From the NCBI RefSeq assembly GCF_030813635.1, contig NZ_JAUSUM010000002.1, positions 1,040,410 to 1,104,409 on the forward strand: 64,000 nucleotides of DNA, read 5' to 3'. A model generated the notes under the pieces. That model was not told the origin of the DNA. It worked only from the letters and a program-made list of their open reading frames with translations, and made no database searches. The DNA is from Salibacterium salarium (GTDB lineage: Bacteria > Bacillota > Bacilli > Bacillales > Marinococcaceae). Both the position numbers and the translations under genes were made by a program. This document shows, one piece after another, positions 17,840 to 24,618 of this stretch (position 1 is its first letter; each line of letters opens with the position of its first letter).

Positions 17840-18196
17840 ATGGATTCGAAATCATTATTTTCTGGTTTATTTTTGGGAATTGTTTTAGGAGGAGGATCTG
17901 CTTTATTATCCGCCCCTATTTCCGGTCAAGAAACGAGAAGTATGATGAAACAATACGATTTAAAAACGTTAAATAAAAAATTATCACGCAAAGGAAAATC
18001 CGCGGTACAAGAATGGCAGGAAGCTGCAACAGAAGGTTTTGAAGCTGTCGATGGTTTAACACAAGAAATGAAAAAAACATACAGCCGTTACAAAGATGAA
18101 GTAGAACCGGAAGTTGAAGCCATCCAGCAACAGGTTAAAGAAATTTCAGATTCCATATCAGAATTAAATGAACGAATTCGTAAAGAGTCAGAATAA
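17840..18196 (+). CDS. yhaH: YtxH-domain protein YhaH
   Basis: A 118-residue protein with one N-terminal membrane segment (LFSGLFLGIVLGGGSALL, about 6-23) and a long charged, coiled-coil-prone tail containing SGQETRSMMKQYD, the general architecture of YtxH/YhaH stress-induced envelope proteins. Its molecular role is unknown. A TATACT hexamer (17773-17778) lies upstream with a poor -35. It precedes hpr, as in B. subtilis. Confidence 0.8.
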   Translation: MDSKSLFSGLFLGIVLGGGSALLSAPISGQETRSMMKQYDLKTLNKKLSRKGKSAVQEWQEAATEGFEAVDGLTQEMKKTYSRYKDEVEPEVEAIQQQVKEISDSISELNERIRKESE

Positions 18197-18280
18197 TTCA
18201 GCAATATAAGCAATACTTTATGTAACATTTAATAAACAAATCTTTTTATTACAATAATACATCAGAGAGGAGGGAGAAGA

Positions 18281-18877
18281 TTGGATCATTCTTCTCTTTC
18301 TACGAAACAATCGATAATGTTCAGCCACAAATTCGCTCAATTAACCAAAGCAATGTGGAAATCTGTAGAAAAAGACTGGCAGCAGTGGATAAAACCTTAT
18401 AACTTGAATATTAATGAACATCAGATTTTGTGGATTGCTTATCATTTGTCAGGGGCTTCTATTTCAGACATTGCTAAGTTTGGTGTTATGCATGTGTCTA
18501 CTGCGTTTAACTTCTCCAAAAAACTCGAGGAAAGAAATTTAATTACATTTTCCAAGAACGCCGAAGACAAACGCAACACTTATATAGAACTGACCCCAGA
18601 TGGAGATCGTCTCTTATTAGAAACCTTAGAAGCGTATGAACCGGACACATATAGTATTTATAATGGGGCCCTTCCTATCAAGGAATTATACGGAAAGTTT
18701 CCTGAATTCACTGAACTTATCGCAATTATCAGACACATTTATGGAGAAGATTTCATGGGTATTTTTGAAGAATCTTTCCATACGTTTGATGAAGAATTCA
18801 CGGAAGATAGTGGAACCTTAACACCCGTAAATCAAGAGAATAAGATACAAAAAAGTGCCAGTACTCTTAATAAGTAA
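18281..18877 (+). CDS. hpr: HTH-type transition-state regulator Hpr (ScoC)
   Basis: A MarR-family winged-helix repressor that in B. subtilis holds down extracellular proteases, sporulation and motility genes during growth. The N-terminus has [21 protein letters not shown], and the helix-turn-helix reads [29 protein letters not shown], followed by the wing [15 protein letters not shown]. It has 198 residues (B. subtilis 203). The start is TTG behind AGGAGGG. The gene is monocistronic, with its own terminator. Confidence 0.93.
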   Translation: MDHSSLSTKQSIMFSHKFAQLTKAMWKSVEKDWQQWIKPYNLNINEHQILWIAYHLSGASISDIAKFGVMHVSTAFNFSKKLEERNLITFSKNAEDKRNTYIELTPDGDRLLLETLEAYEPDTYSIYNGALPIKELYGKFPEFTELIAIIRHIYGEDFMGIFEESFHTFDEEFTEDSGTLTPVNQENKIQKSASTLNK

Positions 18878-18896
18878 GACAATAATATCTTCTTAT

Positions 18897-18945
18897 AAGA
18901 ACTGTTCTAAATGTCGTTTCATACGATTTTTAGACAGTTCTTTTT
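18897..18945 (+). terminator. Terminator of hpr
   Basis: AAGAACTGTTCTAAA pairs with TTTTTAGACAGTTCTT (one mismatch), followed by a T-run. Confidence 0.8.
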
Positions 18946-19066
18946 ATATAGAGAGATTTGAATTGTCAAAATCCTTTTTCTTTTAATTTTTCTCCCGAAT
19001 TCTATTGATTTTTTCTGGTAGAGGATTTACATTTATCAAGTAGGATAAGAAAAGGGGGGGTCTCCC

Positions 19067-19615
19067 ATGAATTGCTGGAAATCAATTAATCTAAAAAAAG
19101 AGTATAATCCTTCGAGACTGATGCTTTTGTCAATGAGTGTGATGATTACAACATTTGTTATCAGTTATCTTGTATTCAGTCTTTATTACGAAAATATCAG
19201 TTATGCTGAATTAGGCTTAATTGATACGTTGCTATTTTTATTATTGTTGTTCCCTATTCATACCATACTCCATCTTATCCCGTTGCGATTTGTGGGAGTT
19301 CGAATGCAATGGAATTTGAAAATGAGCAAAAAGAAAAGAGCGCCTTTGCTTTTGTTAAGGTTCACTAAACCTGTTGGGCGCAACTTCTATATAAACGCTA
19401 TGCTGTTCCCAACACTATTTATTAGTGTTGTGTCTATTGTAAGTGCGCTGACTTTCCCATCATTTATGCTTTATTTTGTATTATTGTTTTCTTTTAATGC
19501 AGGCCTTGCCGTTTATGACTTTATCTACATTAAACAATTACTTGGGGCACCACGCCATTGCTTTATTGAACAAAACAAAAACGGGATGGATATATTATTA
19601 AAGCAGCCAATATAA
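19067..19615 (+). CDS. DUF3267-like integral membrane protein
   Basis: A 182-residue protein with four hydrophobic segments (about 22-45, 57-80, 115-135 and 140-160). The arrangement and the HTILHLIPLRFVG segment (about 68-80) resemble the DUF3267 putative zincin peptidase family. In that family the motif is HExxH; here it reads HTILH, so the catalytic Glu is absent and peptidase activity is doubtful. The ribosome site is a G-run (GGGGGGG). It ends in a terminator hairpin that overlaps the stop. Confidence 0.6.
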   Translation: MNCWKSINLKKEYNPSRLMLLSMSVMITTFVISYLVFSLYYENISYAELGLIDTLLFLLLLFPIHTILHLIPLRFVGVRMQWNLKMSKKKRAPLLLLRFTKPVGRNFYINAMLFPTLFISVVSIVSALTFPSFMLYFVLLFSFNAGLAVYDFIYIKQLLGAPRHCFIEQNKNGMDILLKQPI

Positions 19616-19627
19616 CGGCTGCTTTTT
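19600..19627 (+). terminator. Terminator overlapping the DUF3267 gene stop
   Basis: AAGCAGCC and GGCTGCTT pair around AATATAAC and are followed by TTT. Confidence 0.75.
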
Positions 19628-19670
19628 AATGTGAATCTTCTTTTAAGCTCTGTTACTTGGCATTCAAACG

Positions 19671-20246
19671 TTATTTCCCTACGTTAAATACAATGTCATC
19701 ATCGGCTAGCTTAAATGTTTCTGCTTGGATATAATAACCGTTGTCACCTATATCCAATTCATCCAAATTTATAAGGATTCGATTATTGTCAGGCTGCACA
19801 TTCACGTATTCAGGTAAGTCTGCTTGAGCGTCCATTAAAGCAAGTACTTCTGATCCAGGAAGAGAGAAATTCCCGAGTGAAACATTCCTTTGATGGAGAA
19901 CAATATTTCCATCATCAAGCGCTTCTGGTTCTAATTCCATAACAGCTTCAATAGATCGCCCCATAAACTCGAAACTCGTGGTGACTTGAGAAATATTTTC
20001 TCCAAAATCAACTTTTACATTTTCCTCATCTATTTGTTCATTTAATAGCCTATTTAATTGTTGTCTCGTCAACTGTACAGAGAAATACTCATTAAAGTTT
20101 TCATTATCTTCTGTTGTAATATTTTCCTTATCACTGTTCTCATTAGAATCACTTAGTAAGAAAAATAAAATAAGAACGGAAAGGAAAATAACAGCTATCA
20201 CTGCAAAAAACATTACTTTCCAAATATTGGTTTTACCATCTGCCAT
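19671..20246 (-). CDS. YpmS family membrane-anchored protein
   Basis: One N-terminal membrane segment (about residues 10-35: VMFFAVIAVIFLSVLILFFLL) followed by a very acidic extracytoplasmic domain with SVQLTRQQLNRLLNEQI, FEFMGRSIEAVMELEPEAL and ISLGNFSLPGSEV-type strands, as in YpmS/DUF2140 proteins of unknown function. The ATG at 20246 (191 residues) has GTGGTGAT upstream and gives a compact N-terminus; the longer frame to 20312 has no better site. It is on its own, convergent with the DUF3267 gene. Confidence 0.75.
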   Translation of the reverse strand: MADGKTNIWKVMFFAVIAVIFLSVLILFFLLSDSNENSDKENITTEDNENFNEYFSVQLTRQQLNRLLNEQIDEENVKVDFGENISQVTTSFEFMGRSIEAVMELEPEALDDGNIVLHQRNVSLGNFSLPGSEVLALMDAQADLPEYVNVQPDNNRILINLDELDIGDNGYYIQAETFKLADDDIVFNVGK

Positions 20247-20377
20247 ATAATCACCACTTTCATTCAAACTGCTTCTACCACTATAATATTTTCCCTCTTT
20301 TTGTGCTAGCAAAAAACTATCTTTTTTTTAAAAGTTTTGTTAAGGTATAATAGATATAAGATATTGGGGGTAAAAAG

Positions 20378-20560
20378 ATGCTTATTGCATTATTCGGATT
20401 ATTTTCGTTGACCTATTTATTCATTATAAACTCTATGACTAATGCCCTCTGCGTACAAAAAGAAATTCCCGCAGAACGCCAACCGAAAATATTTAGAACC
20501 ATTAATATTTTGCTTACCATTTTGCTGACTTCCACTTTTGTGGAATTATGGTTTGTTTAA
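20378..20560 (+). CDS. Small hypothetical membrane protein
   Basis: A 60-residue protein of no recognised family with two hydrophobic helices (about 1-18 and 42-60) and a short polar loop containing one Cys and CVQKEIPAERQPK. GGGGGT lies 6 bases before the ATG, supporting translation. The downstream region to the terminator at 20724 may be its structured 3' untranslated part. Confidence 0.55.
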   Translation: MLIALFGLFSLTYLFIINSMTNALCVQKEIPAERQPKIFRTINILLTILLTSTFVELWFV

Positions 20561-20574
20561 CGTTATGGCAAAAC

Positions 20575-20705
20575 AAGTGCAAGGTACCGCCTGTCGGTGA
20601 CAAGTTCTGAAAGCCAACTGACGAGGCTTGCCGCCACAGTGCGGGTTCAATAATAGAAGTTCGGCTAACTTTGCAGCTTGATACCGGAACTGCCAGAATA
20701 ATATA
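20575..20705 (+). ncRNA. Candidate structured RNA or structured intergenic element
   Basis: An untranslated, GC-richer patch with four consecutive hairpins: ACCG/CGGT (20586-20598), AAGCC/GGCTT (20611-20629, with CAAG/CTTG as an alternative outer pair), CCGC/GCGG (20631-20644) and AGTTC/GAACT (20658-20691). A rho-independent terminator follows at 20724-20762. I do not recognise an Rfam family. It could be an independent small RNA, a 3' UTR structure or a decayed repeat. The strand is inferred from the terminator position. Confidence 0.3.
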
Positions 20706-20723
20706 CATTCTTTACTCATAAAT

Positions 20724-20762
20724 AAAAGGCTTTCCCATTATCATGCTTGGGAAAGCCTTTTT
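20724..20762. terminator. Strong terminator, both orientations
   Basis: AAAAGGCTTTCCCA pairs perfectly with TGGGAAAGCCTTTT around TTATCATGCT. Confidence 0.9.
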
Positions 20763-20843
20763 ACAACAATTATAGAAGTATTGATTTATAGGTTAGCGAC
20801 TTCATATTTTCATAGCACTCGGCTTTTGCCAAGTGCCTATTCA

Positions 20844-20930
20844 TTAATAAAGCCAAGCTGCGCCTACAATCACTAACAAAATGAACAATACGACGATAAG
20901 CGCAAAATTGGAGCGATTATCATATCCCAT
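20844..20930 (-). CDS. YjcZ-type hydrophobic micro-protein (28 aa)
   Basis: Hand translation gives a 28-residue peptide starting MGYDNRSNFALIVV and ending VIVGAAWLY, a single membrane helix of the YjcZ/YjcA sporulation micro-protein type. AGGAGG lies 6 bases ahead of the ATG. It is the second of two such genes; the other lies 25 bases upstream and shares the core LFILLVIVGA. Members are associated with spores in related bacilli, but their function is unknown. Confidence 0.8.
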   Translation of the reverse strand: MGYDNRSNFALIVVLFILLVIVGAAWLY

Positions 20931-20955
20931 TTGTATTCCTCCTTTTTATTAACAT

Positions 20956-21039
20956 TTAATACCAAGAGGCACCTACAATGACAAGCAGAATGAAAAGTAC
21001 TACAACTAGCGTAAAACCGCCGTAGTAGCCTTTAGACAT
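20956..21039 (-). CDS. YjcZ-type hydrophobic micro-protein (27 aa)
   Basis: A 27-residue peptide beginning MSKGYYGGFTLVVV and ending IVGASWY, with the aromatic/glycine-rich head and single hydrophobic helix of the YjcZ family. AGGAGGTGATGATGAA precedes the ATG. A good sigma-K-like promoter lies upstream (21072-21099), which would fit expression in the late mother cell and a spore coat location. That location is an inference from the family and promoter. Confidence 0.82.
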   Translation of the reverse strand: MSKGYYGGFTLVVVLFILLVIVGASWY

Positions 21040-21071
21040 TTCATCATCACCTCCTAATAGCCTTGCTGGGT

Positions 21072-21099
21072 TATATTATGTGTATAGGTGAAAAATTGT
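21072..21099 (-). promoter_or_regulatory. Candidate sigma-K promoter of the YjcZ pair
   Basis: On the minus strand AC, then exactly 17 bases, then CATAATATA, matching AC-N17-CATANNNTA. It lies 33 bases ahead of the first YjcZ ATG. Confidence 0.45.
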
Positions 21100-21204
21100 T
21101 TAGGCTTTTTACCTAGATTTTTTCTTTTTATAGATTTTTATGGTATCATATGGGTTGTCTTTATTTTTTCTTTTTTTTAACATGACTTAGGAGTGAAAAA
21201 TTAT

Positions 21205-22086
21205 ATGAAAAAATTACTTCTGACCACTTTAGGGGTAACAACTATTATTATTGTTGCTGCATGTAACAATAACGACGAAAACGGTGAATCTACAATTGTT
21301 GAAGTTAATGACACCTCGATAACAGAAGCGGAATTTATCGGAGAATTAAAAGATGGTTTTGGAGAACAAATGCTAAATGAAATGGTTCAAAGTACGATTC
21401 TAAATGATAAAGCAGAAGAGTTGGATATTAGTAGTGAGCAGGTTGATGAAGAATTTCAGTCATTTAAAGAAAACTATGGTGTAGAAGACGATGAACAACT
21501 GCTCACTATGCTCCAAACCCAATTTCAATTGCCGGTGGAATCTATTGATGAATTTAAACAAGATGTATTAAAGCCTGAGCTTGTCATTTCTGAAATTTCA
21601 GAAGCAGATGTTGAAATAACGGACGAAGATAAACAAGAGTATTATGATAATAATAAAGAAGACTTAGAATCTGTTTCGGCCAGACATATCCTTGTAGAAG
21701 ACGCGGAAACGGCTGAAGAGGTGAAAAACCAACTAGATGATGGGGAAGACTTCGCCGAACTTGCTGAAGAATATTCCACGGACGGTTCCGCTTCTGAGGG
21801 TGGAGAACTAGGCTCTTTCACCCGAGGACAAATGGTTGAAGAATTTGAAGATACAGCATTTTCTTTGGAAATTGGAGAAATCAGTGAGCCAGTAGAAACA
21901 GAGCATGGTTTTCATATTATTGAAGTTCTTGACAAAAAAGAAAGCTTTGAAGAGCTTGAAAGCGATATTGAAAATACGTTGAGAGAAGAACAGTCTATAC
22001 CTGCAGAAGAAGTCATGCAGAATTTAATGGATGAAGCGAACATTAATGTGGAAGAATCAACGTATGAAGATTGGATTCAATCGTAG
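21205..22086 (+). CDS. prsA: Foldase lipoprotein PrsA (parvulin PPIase)
   Basis: An extracytoplasmic lipid-anchored chaperone/peptidyl-prolyl isomerase for folding secreted proteins. The signal peptide ends in the lipobox VAAC (Cys about residue 20). The parvulin domain runs about 145-235 with [30 protein letters not shown] and [13 protein letters not shown]. The mature protein is strongly acidic. I prefer the ATG at 21205, 11 bases after AGGAG, over the GTG at 21193 that overlaps that site. The ecs and prsA genes lie in one region as in B. subtilis, and both serve secretion. Confidence 0.93.
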   Translation: MKKLLLTTLGVTTIIIVAACNNNDENGESTIVEVNDTSITEAEFIGELKDGFGEQMLNEMVQSTILNDKAEELDISSEQVDEEFQSFKENYGVEDDEQLLTMLQTQFQLPVESIDEFKQDVLKPELVISEISEADVEITDEDKQEYYDNNKEDLESVSARHILVEDAETAEEVKNQLDDGEDFAELAEEYSTDGSASEGGELGSFTRGQMVEEFEDTAFSLEIGEISEPVETEHGFHIIEVLDKKESFEELESDIENTLREEQSIPAEEVMQNLMDEANINVEESTYEDWIQS

Positions 22087-22112
22087 TCTATTACGATACT
22101 ATACAGATTAAA

Positions 22113-22150
22113 AAGCGAGCCGTCCTTATTAGAATAAGGACGGCTCATTT
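22113..22150. terminator. Bidirectional terminator prsA/yhaL
   Basis: GAGCCGTCCTTATT pairs perfectly with AATAAGGACGGCTC around AG, flanked by A- and T-rich tracts. Confidence 0.88.
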
Positions 22151-22160
22151 CATAGGATAT

Positions 22161-22427
22161 TTATGAAGAAACCCTCTTTTTTTCACGTTCTTCTTCCATT
22201 CTTCGTATAAAAACTCTACCTTCTTGTTCAATCCAATGTTGGTCTTCTTGCTGCTCTTTTCGGCTCGACTGCCACCACATATAGCCACTAAAAACAATTC
22301 CAAGACCACTTAAAACAACCCATGTAGGAACTTGTGAAGATCCAGGTGCAAAAAATCGCTGCCACATAACAAGCATTAAGAATACAACAATTAAGGTCAG
22401 TAATAACTTTTTAGAGCGGTTATCCAT
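22161..22427 (-). CDS. yhaL: YhaL family sporulation protein
   Basis: An 88-residue protein with two hydrophobic segments (about 8-23 and 35-52) and a charged tail QEDQHWIEQEGRVFIRRMEE. The stretch VFSGYMWWQSSRKEQQED followed by IEQEGRVFIRR matches the YhaL family, whose member is a sporulation-associated membrane protein of unknown action in B. subtilis, where it is also next to prsA. Here it is convergent with prsA and has one more N-terminal helix than the B. subtilis protein as I recall it. AGGAGG precedes the start. Confidence 0.78.
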   Translation of the reverse strand: MDNRSKKLLLTLIVVFLMLVMWQRFFAPGSSQVPTWVVLSGLGIVFSGYMWWQSSRKEQQEDQHWIEQEGRVFIRRMEEEREKKRVSS

Positions 22428-22492
22428 ACAATCCTCCTTTTTCTGCCTTGTCCCTCTTTATTCTTATGCTTATGCACTGATTTTACATATAT

Positions 22493-23836
22493 TCATGGTT
22501 TGGGTAATGTGATTTTAAAAGCAACCCCGTCCTCACAATTACTTATCTTAGCATCACCGTCGTGAAGTTCTGCTATTCGTTTTACAATAGCAAGCCCGAG
22601 CCCAAATTGACCTTTATTCCCTTTTCTAAAAGGCTCAAATAAAGTCGGTAACTCTTCTTCATTAATGGTCTCACCATTGTTTCTTACTGTAATTATGACC
22701 TTACTATCTTCTATCTCTTCCGCTTTCATCCAAACCGTGTCACGAGCATATCGCATTGCGTTCTCGACAAGGTTTTCAAGAAGTACTTGTAAATGTTCTG
22801 GGTCCGCTTTTATTTTCATATCAGCGCCTTGTATTTCAAAATGGACATCCTCCCGCTGCATGCGAAAACGTTCTTCCATTTGAAAAGCCAGTGTTCCAAA
22901 CATTATTTCTTCCACATTAATTGTATCATTTTTCATGGTGTCCAATTTGGTAAAGTACAGCATGTCTTTTACTCTTTTATCCATCCGGTCTGTCTCATCA
23001 ATAATGACATTCATCGTTTGTTCTAAGTCAGCTTTAGGAAGAATACCGTCTTTTACAGATTGTGCGTAAGTTTTTACAACCATAATAGGTGTCTTTAATT
23101 CGTGAGAAGCATGTTGAATAAAGGTTTTTTGTGAGCGATCGTATCGTATAAGATTTTGACGCATTCCTTCAAATTGATCAGAAAGCTTTTGAAAGTCTTC
23201 GTCTCCTTCCCAATGGAACGGTTCTTTCCAATTTCGCTTTGAAATTTGTTCAAAATGATCACCCAAAACTCGGAATGGCTGACGCAGATAACGTTTCAAC
23301 CATATTGCAGGTAAAAGGCTTAACACACTTGAAATGAGTAATAAATAAACAAGTCTCTCCCAAAGTCTATTCACCATTAAATCACGGTACGTATCCCACA
23401 TGAACGAAATTTGATAGGCTTCTTGTCCGTCTGATTCAATTCTTGTTATGACATAAAACAAGGTTGCTTCATTATAAGTCAGTTCATATCTTTCACGTTC
23501 AGCTGTTTGATTACCTGCATTCATTACCATTTCTTTTAATACTTCATCTGGAGGGATTGGCTCTCCCCTTTGTTCTCCATCCAATAAAAAAACGTGACCA
23601 ACAGAACGTTCGGCTTCTCGTCTTTCAACAAAATCCATTTCAGATTGGGGAATGGAAAAATGCTCACTAAACGGATTAGCCATTCGTGCCTGTTCTTGTT
23701 CAATCATTCTGTATGTTTCATCGTTGAGTGTTCCTTTTATTGAAATCGGATAAATAATAATAATGGTCAACCCAACAAGAACAACTAAAGCGATAAACGA
23801 AAACCAAATACGTTGTGTTAAATTAACTTTCATCAT
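22493..23836 (-). CDS. cssS: CssS-type sensor histidine kinase (secretion stress)
   Basis: A membrane kinase that responds to misfolded secreted proteins. Two membrane segments (about 8-32 and 160-182) flank an extracytoplasmic sensor of about 125 residues. HAMP follows, then HASHELKTPIMVVKTYAQSVKDGI with the phospho-His (about 243) and an ATPase domain with NLVENAMRYA and FGLGLAIVKRI. The 447 residues match CssS (451). It is coupled to cssR by an ATGA overlap. In B. subtilis cssRS is elsewhere, next to an htr protease gene. Confidence 0.88.
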   Translation of the reverse strand: MMKVNLTQRIWFSFIALVVLVGLTIIIIYPISIKGTLNDETYRMIEQEQARMANPFSEHFSIPQSEMDFVERREAERSVGHVFLLDGEQRGEPIPPDEVLKEMVMNAGNQTAERERYELTYNEATLFYVITRIESDGQEAYQISFMWDTYRDLMVNRLWERLVYLLLISSVLSLLPAIWLKRYLRQPFRVLGDHFEQISKRNWKEPFHWEGDEDFQKLSDQFEGMRQNLIRYDRSQKTFIQHASHELKTPIMVVKTYAQSVKDGILPKADLEQTMNVIIDETDRMDKRVKDMLYFTKLDTMKNDTINVEEIMFGTLAFQMEERFRMQREDVHFEIQGADMKIKADPEHLQVLLENLVENAMRYARDTVWMKAEEIEDSKVIITVRNNGETINEEELPTLFEPFRKGNKGQFGLGLAIVKRIAELHDGDAKISNCEDGVAFKITLPKP

Positions 23837-24516
23837 GATGATAGAATTCGGTATCCAAACCCATACAACGTTTCAAGGTGGATTCGAGGCATTTTTTTAC
23901 GTACTCTCCGCACCACATCATCTACCGCTCTCTCGGAACCGAAATAATTTTCCCCCCATACATTTTCAATAATTGCCTCTCTAGAGAGCGCTTTTCCGAT
24001 GTCTTCTGTTAACAATAAAATTAAATCCATTTCTTTTGTCGTTAATTCCACATGACCGCTATCTGCCTGTTCATCTGTTACTATACGAGCTTGCGGGTCA
24101 ATCAAATAATCGTTCAGCTCCACTTTCTTTGATTCGTTTGATTGTTCCCCATATACTCTTGAAATCAGTTTTTTTGCCCGAATAATTAGTTCCTGTGGTA
24201 AAAATGGCTTCGCCAAGTAATCATCACTGCCCATTTCAAGTCCTAGTACTCTATCAAGATCTTGATCTCTCGCAGAAATGAAAATAACAGGCACATCTCC
24301 TTGTTCTTCACGAATACCTTTTAAAATTTGGTATCCATCCGTTCCAGGAAGCATAATATCAAGCACCCATAAATGAGGTGGTTCTTTCACTGCTTCGAGA
24401 GCGTCAGCGCCATTATCAAAAACCTTGACAAACCAACCTTCTTTTTCCATGTATGCTTTTAATACTTCTGATAAATTGTTTTCATCTTCTACTAAATATA
24501 CTGTATAACTACTCAT
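23833..24516 (-). CDS. cssR: CssR-type response regulator (OmpR family)
   Basis: Response regulator for CssS. The receiver has YLVEDENNL, the phospho-acceptor Asp in LWVLDIMLPGTDGY (about 54) and KPFLPQEL with the conserved Lys. The C-terminal winged helix includes TTKEMDLILLLTEDIGKALSREAIIENVWG and RAVDDVVRRVRKKM. At 227 residues it matches CssR. In relatives it controls htrA/htrB-type proteases; no such gene is adjacent here, so the targets must lie elsewhere. Confidence 0.88.
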   Translation of the reverse strand: MSSYTVYLVEDENNLSEVLKAYMEKEGWFVKVFDNGADALEAVKEPPHLWVLDIMLPGTDGYQILKGIREEQGDVPVIFISARDQDLDRVLGLEMGSDDYLAKPFLPQELIIRAKKLISRVYGEQSNESKKVELNDYLIDPQARIVTDEQADSGHVELTTKEMDLILLLTEDIGKALSREAIIENVWGENYFGSERAVDDVVRRVRKKMPRIHLETLYGFGYRILSS

Positions 24517-24618
24517 AAAATGTCGGATCCTTTCTGAAACCTAAATGATTTTACAGCTATTCAAGCTTCATGGTAGCAGGCTTTTCTCTAAACTTCCAGA
24601 CATAATCCACTATTTTTG

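Noticed and set aside
20575..20601. Possible T-box-like word GGTACCGC
   Set aside because: The rest of the T-box (specifier stem, AGGGTGG antiterminator) is absent and no aminoacyl or transport gene follows.
20514..20708. Minus ORF of 64 residues over the hairpin element
   Set aside because: No ribosome site, overlaps the 60-residue plus-strand gene, and the segment is better explained by stems.
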